Below are positions 33,001 to 45,175 of a DNA stretch of 64,000 bases, in pieces (the first letter of the stretch is position 1; each line of letters opens with the position of its first letter). Below the pieces are notes generated by a model. It ran no database searches and had not been told where the DNA came from. It saw nothing but the letters and a program-made list of their open reading frames with translations. Location of the stretch: positions 266,001 to 330,000 of the forward strand of contig NW_019029018.1 of the NCBI RefSeq assembly GCF_002105155.1, written 5' to 3'. This stretch comes from Lobosporangium transversale. Lineage: Eukaryota > Mortierellomycota > Mortierellomycetes > Mortierellales > Mortierellaceae. The position numbers and the translations under genes were made by a program.

Positions 33001-33831
33001 ACTTCTTCCAAATATTAGGGTTCTATTCCACTGCCAATCCTGAATAGAATGACACTATTAGTGGTATGGAGTTTGACGGACTGGAACAAGTCTGGCGCCG
33101 TCATGAGGCGAGATTTGTATAACAAGCGAATGTGAGGTTTCGTGTGGGGTATTCACTCAATTTGCCAACCTAAACTTTTTTTTTACCAACTGTTACACTA
33201 TAATGAACCATCAGAATTTACGCGTGGCGAAGCCGTAATGTGCAGACGCGTTCACATACCCCTTTTTAATATGTGCTGAACCTACCCTATCACGATAGAA
33301 TCACGGTAGGTTCATCAAGGTGTCAATCCCTTTGTACTTGGTCTATTATGAGTAAGGGTCACAGGCCTTAGAGATGTCATTGGTCTTGCAGCTCGTACAT
33401 GCACAGCTTCAGTACTACATTTACCTCAACAAGAGTCAGCTTGCTTCAGTCCAGAACATGCTCTTTCCTTAGTCCATGATTGTCCAGAGTACCCTACAGC
33501 TTCCAACATCCTATTCACCTAAGGGCACCTGCAAGGGCTTATTCCTTCTTAAGTTGATATTAACATTGAGTATCACCACCATCTTCAAAGTAGAGTAATA
33601 TTAGTTTTATTTCATAGATAATAGCAACATAACTACTGAAGCAACACTACTCTGCTTGCTTGCGCTAATTAGAAAAAGAAGAAGAAAGACGATCTTTAGA
33701 ACCATTTGTACTTCGATATTAGGTGACATGGTAAACAGAATAAAAGGAATAGAAGTAATAAGAATAACAAAGAAACAATCGCAATGGGCTCTGGCTCAGA
33801 ATGGATTTTCTCATCATCCCCAGTCTTATGT

Positions 33832-33966
33832 CATTTGGTCGCGAGTATGTTTTTTCCCGATAATTGTGTAGCTGCAAGCGGTATTTGCCAAAGTTACATG
33901 AGGCTACAATATATACTGGGTTTGAGCTAGCAATTATATGCGGCTAAAACATATTCGTGGCAAATG
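33832..33966 (+). mobile_element. 135-bp MITE, copy a, left arm
   Basis: The ends CATTTGGTCGCGAGTATGTT and its partner AACATATTCGTGGCAAATG form terminal inverted repeats of about 21 bp with a few mismatches. The core holds GCTGCAAGCGGTATTTGCC and GGGTTTGAGCTAGCAATTA. The right-arm counterpart is 53017-53151. Confidence 0.7.
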
Positions 33967-34080
33967 GCGAGGCTTATGGTCAGAGCGACGGTAACTGTGG
34001 GTTACACGTCTATGTATTCATCATTTTAGAGCCCAACGCTAGACCTAAAGAATAAAAAAGTTAAAGGGGAATTAAAGAAT

Positions 34081-34280
34081 AAAGAAAAAAGAAAAAATTA
34101 AAGAAAAAAGGGAAAAGGAAAAGAAAAAAATAAAGAAAAAAATAAAAGAACAAAATAAAAGAACAAAATAAAGAAAAAAATAAAAAATAAAAAAATAAAG
34201 AAAAAAGAAAAGAAAAAAGAAAAAAGAAAAAAGAAAAGAAAAAAGAAAAGAAAAAAGAAGAAAAAATAAAATAAAAAGAA
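34081..34280. repeat. A/T-rich microsatellite between MITE copies a and b
   Basis: About 200 bases of AAAAAGAAAA/AATAAAG units. The counterpart in the right arm is at about 52703-52902. Confidence 0.9.
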
Positions 34281-34331
34281 CCAGGTGGGCCCTTGCTCAG
34301 AATGCGTTTTCTCATCATTCCAGACCTACAC

Positions 34332-34466
34332 CATTTGGTCGCGCGTGTGTTTTTCCCCGATAAATGCGTAGCTGCAAGCGGTATTTGCCAAAGCTATATG
34401 AGGCTACAATATATACTGGGTTTGAGCTAGCAATTATATGCGGCTAAAACATATTCGCGGCAAATG
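34332..34466 (+). mobile_element. 135-bp MITE, copy b, left arm
   Basis: Same length and ends as copy a with scattered substitutions (CGCGCGTGTGT, CATATTCGCGG). Flanks are shared with copy a beyond the MITE: GCTCAGAATG on the left and CTTATGGTCAGAG on the right. The larger module was therefore duplicated as a unit. Right-arm counterpart 52517-52651. Confidence 0.7.
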
Positions 34467-34559
34467 GTGAGGCTTATGGTCAGAGTGGCGGTAACTGCGG
34501 GTTATCCGTCTGTGTATTCATCATATTAGACCCCAACGCTAGTCCTAAAAATAAAAGGT

Positions 34560-35200
34560 TAAAGGAGAGTTGAAAAATAAAAAATAAAAAAATAAAAGGA
34601 CAAAAAAAAAAATAAAAGAACAAAAAAAAAATAAAAAAAAATAAAAGAACAAAATAAAAGAACAAAATAAAGAAAAAATAAAAGAACAAAATAAAGAAAA
34701 AATAAAAGAACAAAATAAAGAAAAAATAAAAGAACAAAATAAAGAAAAAATAAAAGAACAAAATAAAAGAACAAAATAAAGAAAAAAATAAAAAATAAAA
34801 AATAAAAAAATAAAGAAAAAAGAAAAAAGAAAAAAGAAAAAAGAAAAAAGAAAAAAAATAAAAAAAATAAAGAAAAAAGAATAAAATAAAAAAAATAAAA
34901 TAAAGAAAAAAGAAAAAAGAAAAAAGAAAAAAGAAAAAAGAAAAAAATAAAAAAAATAAAGAAAAAAGAATAAAATAAAAAAAATAAAGAAAAAAGAATA
35001 AAATAAAAAAAATAAAATAAAGAAAAAAGAAAAAAGAAAAAAGAAAAAAGAAAAAAATAAAAAAAATAAAGAAAAAAGAATAAAATAAAAAAAATAAAGA
35101 AAAAAGAATAAAATAAAAAAAATAAAATAAAGAAAAAATAAAAAATAAAAAATAAAAACAATAAAAGAAAGGAAAAAAATAATAAAAATAAAAAAAGAAC
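34560..35200. repeat. 640-bp A/T-rich microsatellite between MITE copies b and c
   Basis: Units of AAAATAAAGAA, AAAAAAGAAA and ATAAAAGAACAAA repeat throughout. Frames through it translate to Phe/Leu/Ser/Tyr runs with no biological meaning. The counterpart is at about 51783-52424. Confidence 0.95.
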
Positions 35201-35241
35201 CCTTGCTCAGAATGCGTTTTCTCATCATTCCAGTCCTATGC

Positions 35242-35376
35242 CATTTGGCCACAAATATGTTTTTCCCCGATAAATGCGTAGCTGCAAGCGGTATTTGCCA
35301 AAGTTACATGAGGCTACAATATATACTGGGTTTGAGCTAGCAGTTATATGCGGCTAAAACATATTCGTGGCAAATG
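35242..35376 (+). mobile_element. 135-bp MITE, copy c, left arm
   Basis: Third copy, with CATTTGGCCACAAATATG at one end and ATATTCGTGGCAAATG at the other. It shares GCTCAGAATGCG upstream with copy b; on its right the module is shorter. Right-arm counterpart 51608-51742. Confidence 0.7.
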
Positions 35377-36125
35377 GTGAAGGTGCTGGTCAGAATAAGA
35401 GAGGAGTAAGTATCCAACCCTTTTTGCATTCATCATGTTATATAACTCTACAGAATCCACCGACAGAGTTCTGACGGGCACAAAGCGTATAAGGAGTAGA
35501 GGCTGTCGTAAAATCAGCGCTGTTGAAGTGAACACAGAATGCAAGTGAGAAAAGTTGATGAACCGGTAGCAAAGATTGAACCAAAGGTCGTCAGTGCCAG
35601 AGGGATTCGAAAAGTGCAATTTCTGATACACACAAGCAACAAGAGCCAAGAGACCAAATAAAGAGTTTTTTGTTTTTTCTATAATTTAGCATAGCTACAA
35701 GCCAGTGGCACAAAAGAAAGTAAACCACAATATTGTATCGCATACTCCACATTTTGATGCAGCTAGATGAACTTAGAGCTTAAAAAGCCTTGCCATCAAC
35801 TAACGAAAGTCAAGCCCGCAGGCTCTCGTCAGAGCAAGCAACGGGTCTCGGCCCCATCAGGTCAACGTGGGACAAGTTCTCATGGAATCACCCGTGGAAA
35901 AAGCCCTGGCTTACAAAGATATGTCAAGAAAACCCACTTTTGCGACGCCAACCAGGAACTCTTTTACATCTGGAAGTAGTGAAAAGATGGCTAGCAAGCA
36001 ATCAAAAGGAAATATGGATGGTCACAGCGTAGCATCCCAACCCAGCCGGGTATTATAGACGCAAGATGGGGTGAAGGCCGCGAACAAGGATGGGCGGATT
36101 CTGAGAGGAGCGAATAAAAATAACA

Positions 36126-36158
<33 letters not shown>

Positions 36159-38297
36159 TCAAAAAAACTTCAATAACACTTTTCTTTTCGACTTAGCTTT
36201 GGGCCTTGGATTGGGTTGGATCCTGTTCCTGTGGATGGGAAAAGGTGGAGTGCGTCGAGAGAAAAAGAAAGAAGAAAAGAGAGGAAGGAGAAAAAGGAAA
36301 AAAAAAAAGCTTTTTATGCACCTTTTTTTGGTGGCGAAACAAGGTCATAAGTCATGTGAAATTCTTTGAACGCAAATATTCGCGTCATCTTTACTTTTAT
36401 TTTTTTAAGCTCTTTTCAAAAAAGAAAGTCCTAGTACTCCTTTCTTACCTTACTCAGCTCATCACTAAACCACAATCAACAATAGCTTGCCTAGCCAATA
36501 AGATCTGGAACGCGATCTTCCATCCGTCACTTTATCGCACAATCGAGTTGTATAGTATTTATTGTATTTATTCAAATTCGGTATATTGTTTTTAATCCTT
36601 TAGTGCGAAGCAAAGTTAGGAGTATGCTGTTCCTTCATTGCGCGAAATGCCAGGGTCAGGAGCGGGAGCAGGGCTAGGACCTCTGAACATACATGCACTT
36701 ATTCGTGAAACAACCCAACACGCCCAGCCCTTTTAAATATGTTTCTATTATGAAGGGGCTTCAACTGTGTTAAAGCCAAGGGAAGGGCTACTTAGCAATG
36801 GTTCTAATGGAACTATCTCGGTTCAGGTAGCCATACGCCTTTATGGCCACAACAAATCGGATGTCTCATTTCTTCGTAACAAAAGAGGGAAACCTGGCTC
36901 TGTTGACTGTCGTCACTAGCATGGCTAGTCGTCAAAGCATGTTTGCAGAGGTGGGCCTCCTCCTAAACCCCTTGTGCCACCACCAGCAATTTTATACAGA
37001 AATCAGTAGGCAGCAGCAAAGTACTGATTTAAGTCCGACATCATCTCTATCCCCAGAGTCAACAAGCGGGGCTAGGCAAATGAAACCTCAGCAAGAGTCG
37101 GTAGTCGGTGTAACATTGAAGCATTCGGAACATCCTTGTATCTGACTGGGGAGCAGGCTCGGGAGCTGATCTATATTTGATGATGCTTTGAAGGCTGTGC
37201 GTGGGTCGATAATTCTCCTTGTCTAGATTTGATACGAAGCAAGGCAACACTCTATCAAGCTTCCACATACATATAACTATGTAAGTTTAAACAATTCTTT
37301 ATGTTGCGAGTAAGCTATTTTATTTTATTTTTTACTAAAAAAAAAAAGAAAAATGAAAAGACTAAAACCTAGCAAAGACAATTAGGCTATGGATAAAGTT
37401 GACAAAGGCAACGGAAGGAAACACTCACCAACAATATAAGTGTAGCCTTTTTTTTTTTTTAATAAAAAAAAAAAGCCTGGAAATTGACCTTTCAAAAAAA
37501 CTTCAAAGGTGATTGTAGATTAACATGGGCCCCTTCAACAGTGACAGCGTGTTGCTTTCTTTATTTAAAATTAGTGTCTAGCAGCAACTTATAGTGTCTT
37601 CATTCCAACTAGAACATTTCATAGTCGAATGAATGATACGACTCCTCCCTTTCTCCCTCTATCCACATCTACCAGACGCTGATTACCCAGCGCTGTTTAA
37701 GTGCTCACTATGTTGGCGTCCAATAGCGACTACCTGTATGAATGCCCAGAAATACTTATTAGCACTTTTTATTTTGTTTTATATACAATCCATACAGTTT
37801 AATACTTTTTATATGTAGCCTCCCATCTCGCATCCATGAAAAGCAAATCGCAGCTTCGAGCCCTTCGAACACCGGCTTGAGGGGAGAGGTGAGGGAGCCT
37901 CCACAGAGGTATATTAATGGCTGTATTGCATCACCACCATTGCTTGTAAATGTTATCTCATATTGGCATCAAGGGATGGCGAACTTAAAAGGCCAAAAGA
38001 GAGCTTCAACAAGCACATGGATAGCGTCCACTTGGATTTGCATGAGAGGGTAGAGAAGGCTTCCAGGATTCATTCTGTTATAGTAGCAGGTCTAGTTTAT
38101 GCATTACCAAATAAAACAAAAAAATGCTTCAAGGCGGATTAGGAATGAAATGTCTTCTTCAATACACAACACTTCATTTGGATATCTGACATTAACTGAA
38201 ATAATAGCGCTACCCTTGTGACATTTATAAGAATAAAGAACGAATGCTTTTCGAATATATTTTTACAGTAAAGCGCTTACCCTGAGCTAGTCGCAGG
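35377..38297. other. Arm sequence without recognised gene
   Basis: Several open frames of 60-130 codons exist and are exactly repeated in the other arm because the arms are nearly identical, so that identity is not evidence of coding. The frame at 35344-35649 (minus, 101 codons) has protein-like composition but runs into MITE copy c. 36120-36156 is an A run. No domain is recognised. Confidence 0.4.
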
Positions 38298-39281
38298 CCT
38301 AAAAAGAGTCTTTCACCATATCAAGACATATCATACCACACCATGCCAAAAGAAATATCCGTATACGAAAAAGAAACTCCCACTTTTTTGAGAAGCATAT
38401 TGACAGGAGTAAAATGAGTCGGTTGTGAAGATTACTTTGGCATTTTGAGTAAATAGAACACAGGGTCACTTCAAGCGGCTATTGTCTATAGCAGTGCGAG
38501 TTCCGAACGCAAGGTAGAACACTTTAGAACTCTTTATGCTTTTATTCCAGCGTAATAGCTCTTACGTATGCATTTGATAAGGGTCAAGTAATAATGCGAA
38601 ACAGGTTAAAAAGAAAATAAAAAAATAAAAAAGCGATCGTATTAGCTTTCAAGCACTAGAGAGGCTATGCTTAAAAGAAAATAATAGTAATAATAATAGT
38701 AAACTCACCAAGTTTTTTTGTAATCTCCAATGGAGAAAGTCTGATTACTTCTTGTTTGGCGACTGTTCGGTGCTTACTGGTTCTCCAAGTCTGTCCTGAT
38801 TTAACCGTGTTAGCAGATTTGGTTAGCATCCCTTGAACAGCTGCCGTCCAGAGAGGCTACTTAGAATGGACAGGATTCACTATGCACCAAATAGACTCAC
38901 ATGGTACAGACGATACCTTAGAGTATATAAGATATCGTCTATTCAGATATAAAGACCTCTCTTTGTCCTATTGAACTTCAGCTCCATAATACATAGTAAG
39001 TTATATTAATTAGGATAAAACATTGCAAGCACATAGAGTAAATGTCATTTTATATTAAAGCGTGGGGGTGTAATGGTTCAACAACCTTTGGCAAAATCGA
39101 CAGTGAGACACATAGTAAAAAAGGTGAATTCCGATATGATTTTGACTTCAATTTTTGGAGAATCCAATAAGCAATCAACCTAAGATGGTCACAAATTGCA
39201 ATACGCGTTTGTCCTCACGTGAGCTTCAACCTCGGACCGGTGAACTGGTGGCGAGACTGAAACAATTTATTATCATGGTGA

Positions 39282-39288
39282 TATAAAA
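39282..39288 (+). promoter_or_regulatory. TATA box of the NTPase gene, left arm
   Basis: TATAAAA about 170 bases before the ATG at 39458. The same spacing is seen in the other two copies. Confidence 0.5.
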
Positions 39289-39457
39289 CGTCATCCTTGC
39301 TTCGCGCATACAACTTTTTATTTTCTTTCCTCTATCACAACTTCAAAACTTTGAACCATCCTGCTACTACAATTAAATCCTTTAATATTCCTATCTAATA
39401 TCCCTATTCTCTGCTCTCTGTCCATTTTCCTTTGTTTTAACAAGTTTCGAGATCACA

Positions 39458-41671
39458 ATGGGAAACAGCGAAACATCATCACTACTTCCAAATACTCAAA
39501 ATAAACCGTATGGAAAGAAAGAAGAAAGAAAAGGAGAAGCGAACGAAGGGTCTTCAAGCACTAATGAGCCCAAAATCCCCAAGCCAACCAAGCATGAGCC
39601 CAAAATCCCCGAGCCAGCCAAGCCAACAATACATTGCATTGCTGAGAGGAAAGCAAGATCTTTTGCCGTAAATATCTCTCCCGGTTGTTCAGATAAGTTG
39701 GACGTGATGACCAGCCGAACGGCATCTGTTATTGGCAAGCAGGCGCCGCAAGGTATGTATTTAGCTCTTGGTGAACTGATGATTATGTTTTCAACTGATG
39801 AAACTTATTCCTGTCCCAACACGGTCATGTGGTATCTCCTCTCTTTTTTATGTTGTTGAGATGTATCTCGGCTTAACTATTTAACTGGGGCGACTTTGGA
39901 CTTCTTCTCTATAAAAGAATTTAAAAAGTCTTCCCCATGGCCGTACACATCTTCAGACTCCCACTGCTATTTTTTTCGTCCTTTCACAGCGTTGTTTTTC
40001 TTTTTTTTTTTTTTTTTTTTGTTCGTGGTTCGGGTTCATTTACATCGATCAGCTGTAGGTGCTGGTTTGATCAAATGATTATTAGAATTTTCAATTCGCG
40101 AATTGCACTCTCGACGGACTGGTTGTTGATATTTTCAGTTGATGAAGCATGTGGCAACATGATCATTGGATAGTGTATTACATCGTCATAGCTTTTATCA
40201 AAGCCCCATATCTAACTATCCTCTTGTTTATTATTCTATGGATATTAAACAGCCCCGAGATGCCCAAAAAGGGACCTAGAAGACGTAGGAGACGAGAGTT
40301 CAAGAGGTGAGTTGATCAGTCCGACTATATCTATGGTTTTGATAATTCTTGAGGATGCTCGTTTATTACATACTCACGCCATCCCACTATTCTTATATAC
40401 TCAAAGAGCGCTATTCGAAACGCCGTCGCCCCTCGATACCCAAAGGACCGTTGTATACTTTAGCCAATGGGGAGACAGTATATTTGCCCAAGCTCATGAC
40501 AGACATGCTCAATAGTACCTGGTGCCAGCCGAAAAGTCGCTTGAGCTTCTCATCACTGAAGAATGTTAGGGTTGGCGATCAAGTTGAGACAGAAAGACTT
40601 GGTCAACGCCCAATAGGCTTTGGAACAGGTATTCAAGGCCTCCTTGTTACCGAACAGATGATGGAATTATGGGAAGAGATGAAGAAAGAGACTGGTTTGG
40701 GGTTTGCAAAATGTTTGACTGGGCCCAAAGGGGTCGGGAAGTCCTATATAACATGGTTTCTTGCCGCTAAGGCATATGCTCACGGCTGGCCAGTTCTTTA
40801 CATCGCTGACGCAAATACCCTTGCTGATTGTCAGGAGAATGTGCGGGCATCAAGAGTGATTTGTCAACGCTTCCTAGATCTCAATAAGGATATCTTGACT
40901 GCAAAAGAGCTCTCCACCATGGCAAATTGTGGGAGTGTGGAAGCTATTGCCGAGTACATATTAGGAGACTTACTCCAACAACAAGGGAAAAAGACTCTCT
41001 TCATTGTCGATGAGCATGGTGCTTTGTTTCCCGACAACGTACCTTCAGCAACAAGTAGGCTTCCTGTCCTGCGTTCTCTGGGTTGCTTCAGCACTTGGAC
41101 GAGTGGTGTAAATAGTGGAGTGTGTGTTGTGTTCACGAGCACTGCAAAGTTTGAAAGGTCCGTCCTCAGGAATCCAGATTATGTCGTTGATGTCGGGCCT
41201 TTGTCGCAAGACACGTTCGAAAAACTGTTTAAAATTGCCATTGCTCGTTTCACTTTGACAACCCAAAGGACTCTCGACAGTCGTAAGGACGCTGTTATTA
41301 AGGTCACCAACCGAGTACCAGGTGATTTGACCAGCTTGGATCAGTTAATACAAGGACGACATCTCATAGTGGAGCAGATCGACCGCGGTTTAGAAGTATA
41401 CGACAAAGAACACTACGATCTGTATTCCAAAAACGCAGGGGATTACTTCAACAAGCTCGAAGGACTCGTGAGGGAGCAAACTATTGAAGCGCTGATAAAA
41501 GTGCTCTTACCTGGGCTCCAGGGCCCACAACAAGGAATTTTTGAATGGGAATTCCTTGATTTAGGGTTAGTTTATCGATGGAGTGCTCAGGGCATGGCGC
41601 CTGAATATCGCCCCATTAACCAAGCTGCACGAAGGGCGATAGTGGATTTATACAAAACCCATAGCCACTAA
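39458..41671 (+). CDS. CRN/RHS-type P-loop NTPase, intact copy
   Basis: Three exons (39458-39752, 40253-40306, 40407-41671) join in phase to 537 residues. The N-terminus is charged and proline-rich with a repeated EPKIP motif and no signal peptide. After a basic stretch (RYSKRRRPSIPKG) comes a STAND/AAA-like NTPase: Walker A GPKGVGKS at residues 222-229, then WPVLYIADA, and Walker B LFIVDEHGAL (Asp318). CVVFTSTAKFERS may be a sensor strand, followed by a helical region to the end. The Walker B form DEHGAL and overall order resemble the NTPase of Crinkler/RHS proteins, proposed to derive from transposon-associated NTPases and nucleases. No nuclease domain follows; the protein stops 83 bases before the DIRS sequence and may be shortened. 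Assignment to the family is an inference from motifs. Confidence 0.6.
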
Positions 41672-41798
41672 ATATAAATAAACAATTTTTATTTTATTTT
41701 ATTTTATTTTTTTGCTACAAAACTATGGTGCCACAAAGATTGATCAGCATCTTCGACTTGAGCTCCGGACCAGACTAGCTTAGGGAGAGGAGGGTGGG

Positions 41799-41893
41799 AC
41801 ATTATAGGTCGGCTCCCTCGGATAATATGCTTTTCTCTTCATATTATTCGAGGACTCTTTGTAATTATCACAGCTGGAGCCGACCTATAATGT
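41799..41893. repeat. Internal complementary region of DIRS-like element B
   Basis: It begins ACATTATAGGTCGGCTCC and ends with the reverse complement GGAGCCGACCTATAATGT, so both outer ends of the parent element carried the same short inverted word. It corresponds in position to 21431-21522 of element A. Neither predicted outer end occurs elsewhere in the window. Confidence 0.75.
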
Positions 41894-42898
41894 GCATCCA
41901 GAGTTTTGCCCCAGGGTGATCTCAGTAAAATTTGTTCTTGGCTGACTAGCCATGCGGTAGGAATATTGGAAAGTTTCCGGAGAAGACCAATTACCATGAG
42001 CGATGATGTCGTCAATCGATACCCCTGCTGTAGCTGCAGCTGTAGAGCCGAGTGCGCGTGGCTTGATACGTCGGGAAGCCTTTTCCGCTTCTGGGATCTT
42101 AGTTGAGATCGAGTCCATGTGATTGGAAATGATTTCTGCTGATACTGCTCGATTCAAATATTTGGAATGTCGGATGAGAGGTTGAATTGTCAGGCTGTCA
42201 TCCTTCGGATGTGGTACCTCCAGTGGATGATCTGTTAATCTTTGCAAATACGCAGCAAATGTATTCACAGGGCACAGTTTCGGATCACTGTTGGAACGAA
42301 TACAAACTGTCTTCTCGATGCGGTTCCCAAGTTGTTTCTCTTTGGGAATAGGAATGAAGAGCATGAGTTGGCTTGTGGTCCATGTAGTCTTGGTCAGGTC
42401 TATACATCGAATGTCGTCTGGATGAAGGAACCCACAAACGCCTAGAAGCCAACAAAGCTTTCTCGTGAGCTGAAGGAATGACATTTCCTCGTTAGAAGGA
42501 AGGGATCGAATATAGTCAAGAGCTGGGTTGAGGTTGATGCTCAATGCCTTGCTAGGTCGAATGTGTTTGGCCTTGATGGCTGCAATGAAGTCCTTATACA
42601 CATGGCTCTTGTCAAACGCTGATTTGTCTGGAAATAGAGCTAAAAAGGCTGAGCGTTTCTGCAGAGTGGTGGCGGGAGACCATGGACGGTTGTGCATCTG
42701 ATGATTGAGATAGTTAACTAAAAGGATCGGATTGGGGGTGAATGGATCCCTGTCATTTTGCCTGGCCCAATCGATGAATACTTGTTGCGCTGGGGCGTAT
42801 TTTTTGTGCCGTCGCTGTGTCTGAGGGTTATCTAGTATAGTCTCCGCTGCTTCGCTGTCTAAACCTAGGTCTGTGTAATAGCGCCGTTTACGCGCCAT
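41885..42898 (-). pseudogene. DIRS tyrosine recombinase, element B, probably inactive
   Basis: The frame is open for 337 residues from ATG 42898 and overlaps the RNase H stop (42865). It aligns with the element A recombinase along its length: KLCWLLGVCGF, PDDIRC, PRALGSTAAATAGV and GNWSSPETFQYSYR with the Tyr. The box I Arg of GFMRPDD in element A is His here (GFLHPDD), which should abolish catalysis. An open frame with a changed catalytic residue fits recent decay. Confidence 0.75.
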
Positions 42899-44340
42899 GC
42901 TTGCAGTGTCCAGTGCGGATTCTTTTCTAGAACGTTTTGATCTTGTCCTGGAGCTGGGAGGACATACTTGCGTGGGATCTCTCTGGGGGCACAAGTCGCC
43001 ATCGCTTGAAGAGTTGGATACCATAGGGCGCTGGGCCAGTTCGAAGCTACGATCGTCGCTTGTAGCTTCTCTAGCCTCAGCTTCTGGAGGGCCTGAGGGA
43101 TCAGGTTCCATGGCGCGCAGATGTACAGATTCCCCAGATTGCTCCATGGGTGCCGTAGTGCATCGAAGTTGATCGCTAAGGGGTCTGGCTTCCATGACAT
43201 GAACCTCTCTGTTTTGTTGTTGATTGATGATGCAAACAGATCCGTCTGATGCGGGCCCCAGATCTTCTGTAGATAATCGAAGAAGTCCTGATGAATGCTC
43301 CATTCCAACTGCGATTGCATCCTGCGTGATGGTGCATCCGCTGGGTTGAATGATGCTGGGACATATGTTGTCTTGAGTCGTGTCCCTGTTGCTAGGCGAT
43401 GCTTCCAAATGGTGTCCGCTATTTCCATCAATGGAACTGAGCGAGTCCCTCCGAACCGTTGGATGTGTGCCAGTGTGGTCATGTTGTCGCAAATTATGTT
43501 CACTGTCTTGCCCTGTGTCTCTGATTTTGTGTTGAGGGATCGAGAGTGTCATGTTTCTGCTGTTGATGGTAAAGCCCAGATGCTCTATGACTTGCGTTGG
43601 TTCCAGCGTTGACTTTTCTTCTTTCACTAAGAAGCCTAATGATTGAAGCTTTGATAGGACGCGCTGGGTGTATTGTATGGCGCGTTCTCTGCTGGGAGCT
43701 ATAATTAGAGGATCGTCTATGTAAGCCGTCATTCGGATTCCCTGGCGTCTTGCCCACCTGAGGACAGGGCGCAACATCTTCGTAAATATAAGGGGGACAG
43801 AGAGAGCCCGAATGGAAGGACTCGGAACTGGTAATGGTGTCCCTGCCATTCGAACTGAAGATATTTCCTCGACGAAGGATGTACCAGAACATGCATGAAT
43901 GCGTCTGATAGATCTATGCTTGTCATAAAATCGTTTTTGTTCATCATGGAGCAGACATTTTTGATACTTTCCATCTTGAAATGTCTGTCCAGTATATATT
44001 GGTTCAATGGTTTGAGATTCAATACAGGGCGAAGATCGCCTGTCTTTTTGGGGATGGTAAATATCCGACTGTAAAAGCCTGTAGGGGAAGATACTGTTTC
44101 TATTGCTTTTTTGGCCAAAAGACTCACTATCTCTTTCTCTATGGACTCTGTTTCCTTCACTGATAGCTTGTGGGACTTGCTTGGGCTGGATGAGAGTGGA
44201 GGTCGCGACTTGAATGGGATCCTGAATCCTTTGGCTATTATGTCTCGGACCCATTGCTCGTCTGTGATCATCGCCCATGCTTGCTGGAATAAGTGATCCT
44301 GCCTCCTACTGGTGGTCGGTCGTTTGTTGATGCCCTCGGC
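42865..44340 (-). pseudogene. DIRS reverse transcriptase / RNase H, element B, broken
   Basis: The RT begins near AWAMITDEQWVRDI and runs through FTIPKKTGDLRPVLNLKPLN and LPFGLSLSP. It shifts frame in a C run near 43790, where one C appears to be missing, and continues with IFTKMLRPVLRWARR and a YIDD box followed by Pro (YIDDPLII). At about 43510-43520 the sequence jumps from HKIRD to QGKTVNIICDN. Compared with element A this loses about 155 codons: the thumb and the first half of RNase H with its first catalytic Asp. The rest (NMTTLAHIQRFGG, ADAPSR) is intact to the stop at 42865. Confidence 0.85.
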
Positions 44341-45175
44341 CGCGACCCCATTCGCGACCCCTGTTGGAGTTGCCTCGGGCGTTGTAAAAATGCCGGTTAC
44401 CGCCACTGATGTTGTTGTTGCTATCAGTCTGGCTCTGCGACTGATTGCTCTGACCTTGATTAGAATAGCTGCTCTGAGTGCTATTTCTAGGGAAATTATT
44501 GCTTCGATCATGCCTGTTCCTGTTCGAACCGCTTGCTGTGCTGTTGGAATACAGGTTTCGTTTGATGGATAACAGAAGCCTCTTTTTCTCCAAAAGGGAT
44601 TGGGAGTCCACAGCCGGTGTCTTGGCATTGCTTTTCCTGGTAAGCAGCTGTAGACCATGAGCTCTCTCAAGGTTCTGCACTCGGAGGTCGTGGATGTAAT
44701 GGCTAATCTGCTTGATATGCTCGATGAGATCGGAAACTCCCTCAATGGCTGATAGCGTGGACCCGTCGGAGCGACTGTCATCTTGCATGGCATCCAAGAC
44801 ATACTTGTCCAGGGGCGCGTATGGATAGCCAGCTTGGATTGAATGGACGCCAGATCAGAGTCGAACTGCTGCCGTAACTTGGCGCTGTCAGGCCATGGTA
44901 GGTCGGTAATAGGTGGTGCAGAATACTTCTGAAGCTTGTTTTTGGGGGTAAGAACCGATGGTTGTTTGTAATGTGTCCCGAAGGTCCTCATACTGATCTT
45001 TTTTCTCTGGATCAGGGACAAAGAAATCTTTTCTGTCAAAATTTGGGAAAAGTTCGAGGATGGCTTTGTTTGGAATAAAGTTATATGCCTGGGGTTCAGG
45101 AACCAGGGGGTCATGGATGTTAATGGAACTATCGATGTAGCGGCCATCGTTGTTTTCAATTTCAATATCACTCAT
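44306..45175 (-). pseudogene. DIRS gag-like gene, element B, frameshifted
   Basis: The ATG at 45175 matches the gag start of element A in position. The conserved blocks PKNKLQKYSAPP and TDLPWPD follow after a frame change in the C run near 44949. The frame changes again in a C run near 44815, within a stretch matching the RPLDEF block of element A. The remainder ends in an Asn/Ser/Gln-rich and RG-rich tail (GREWGRGRG) at 44306. Confidence 0.75.

Larger units (their letters stand above)
33010..41754 (+). repeat. Left arm of an 8.74-kb near-perfect inverted repeat
   Basis: The arm pairs base for base with 45230-53973: paired coordinates sum to 86983-86985 along the whole length. The drift of the sum reveals only single-base indels: in the A/T microsatellite, an A run near 36130, two G runs in the NTPase gene and a T run near 41695. 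I noticed no substitution, though I did not compare every base. The arm holds the NTPase gene, its 1.1-kb upstream region, three MITE copies with microsatellites, and about 3 kb (35.4-38.3 kb) in which I recognise no gene. The outer end has no repeat or target duplication; the inner end lies at the end of a DIRS terminal repeat. Confidence 0.95.

Noticed and set aside
33010-33020. TTAGGG at the palindrome border and TTAGGGTTAG at 41563-41572, suggesting an old telomere
   Set aside because: Single or partial units only, and the second lies within the NTPase coding sequence. There is no tandem telomere array.
34480-35252. Long minus-strand frames of Phe, Leu, Ser and Tyr (and the same at 51732-52503)
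   Set aside because: They are translations of the A/T microsatellite; several frames are open at once because the repeat contains no stop in those frames.
35344-37145. Open frames identical in both palindrome arms taken as conserved genes
   Set aside because: Identity follows from the duplication, not from selection. They have no domain, splice support or codon signature.
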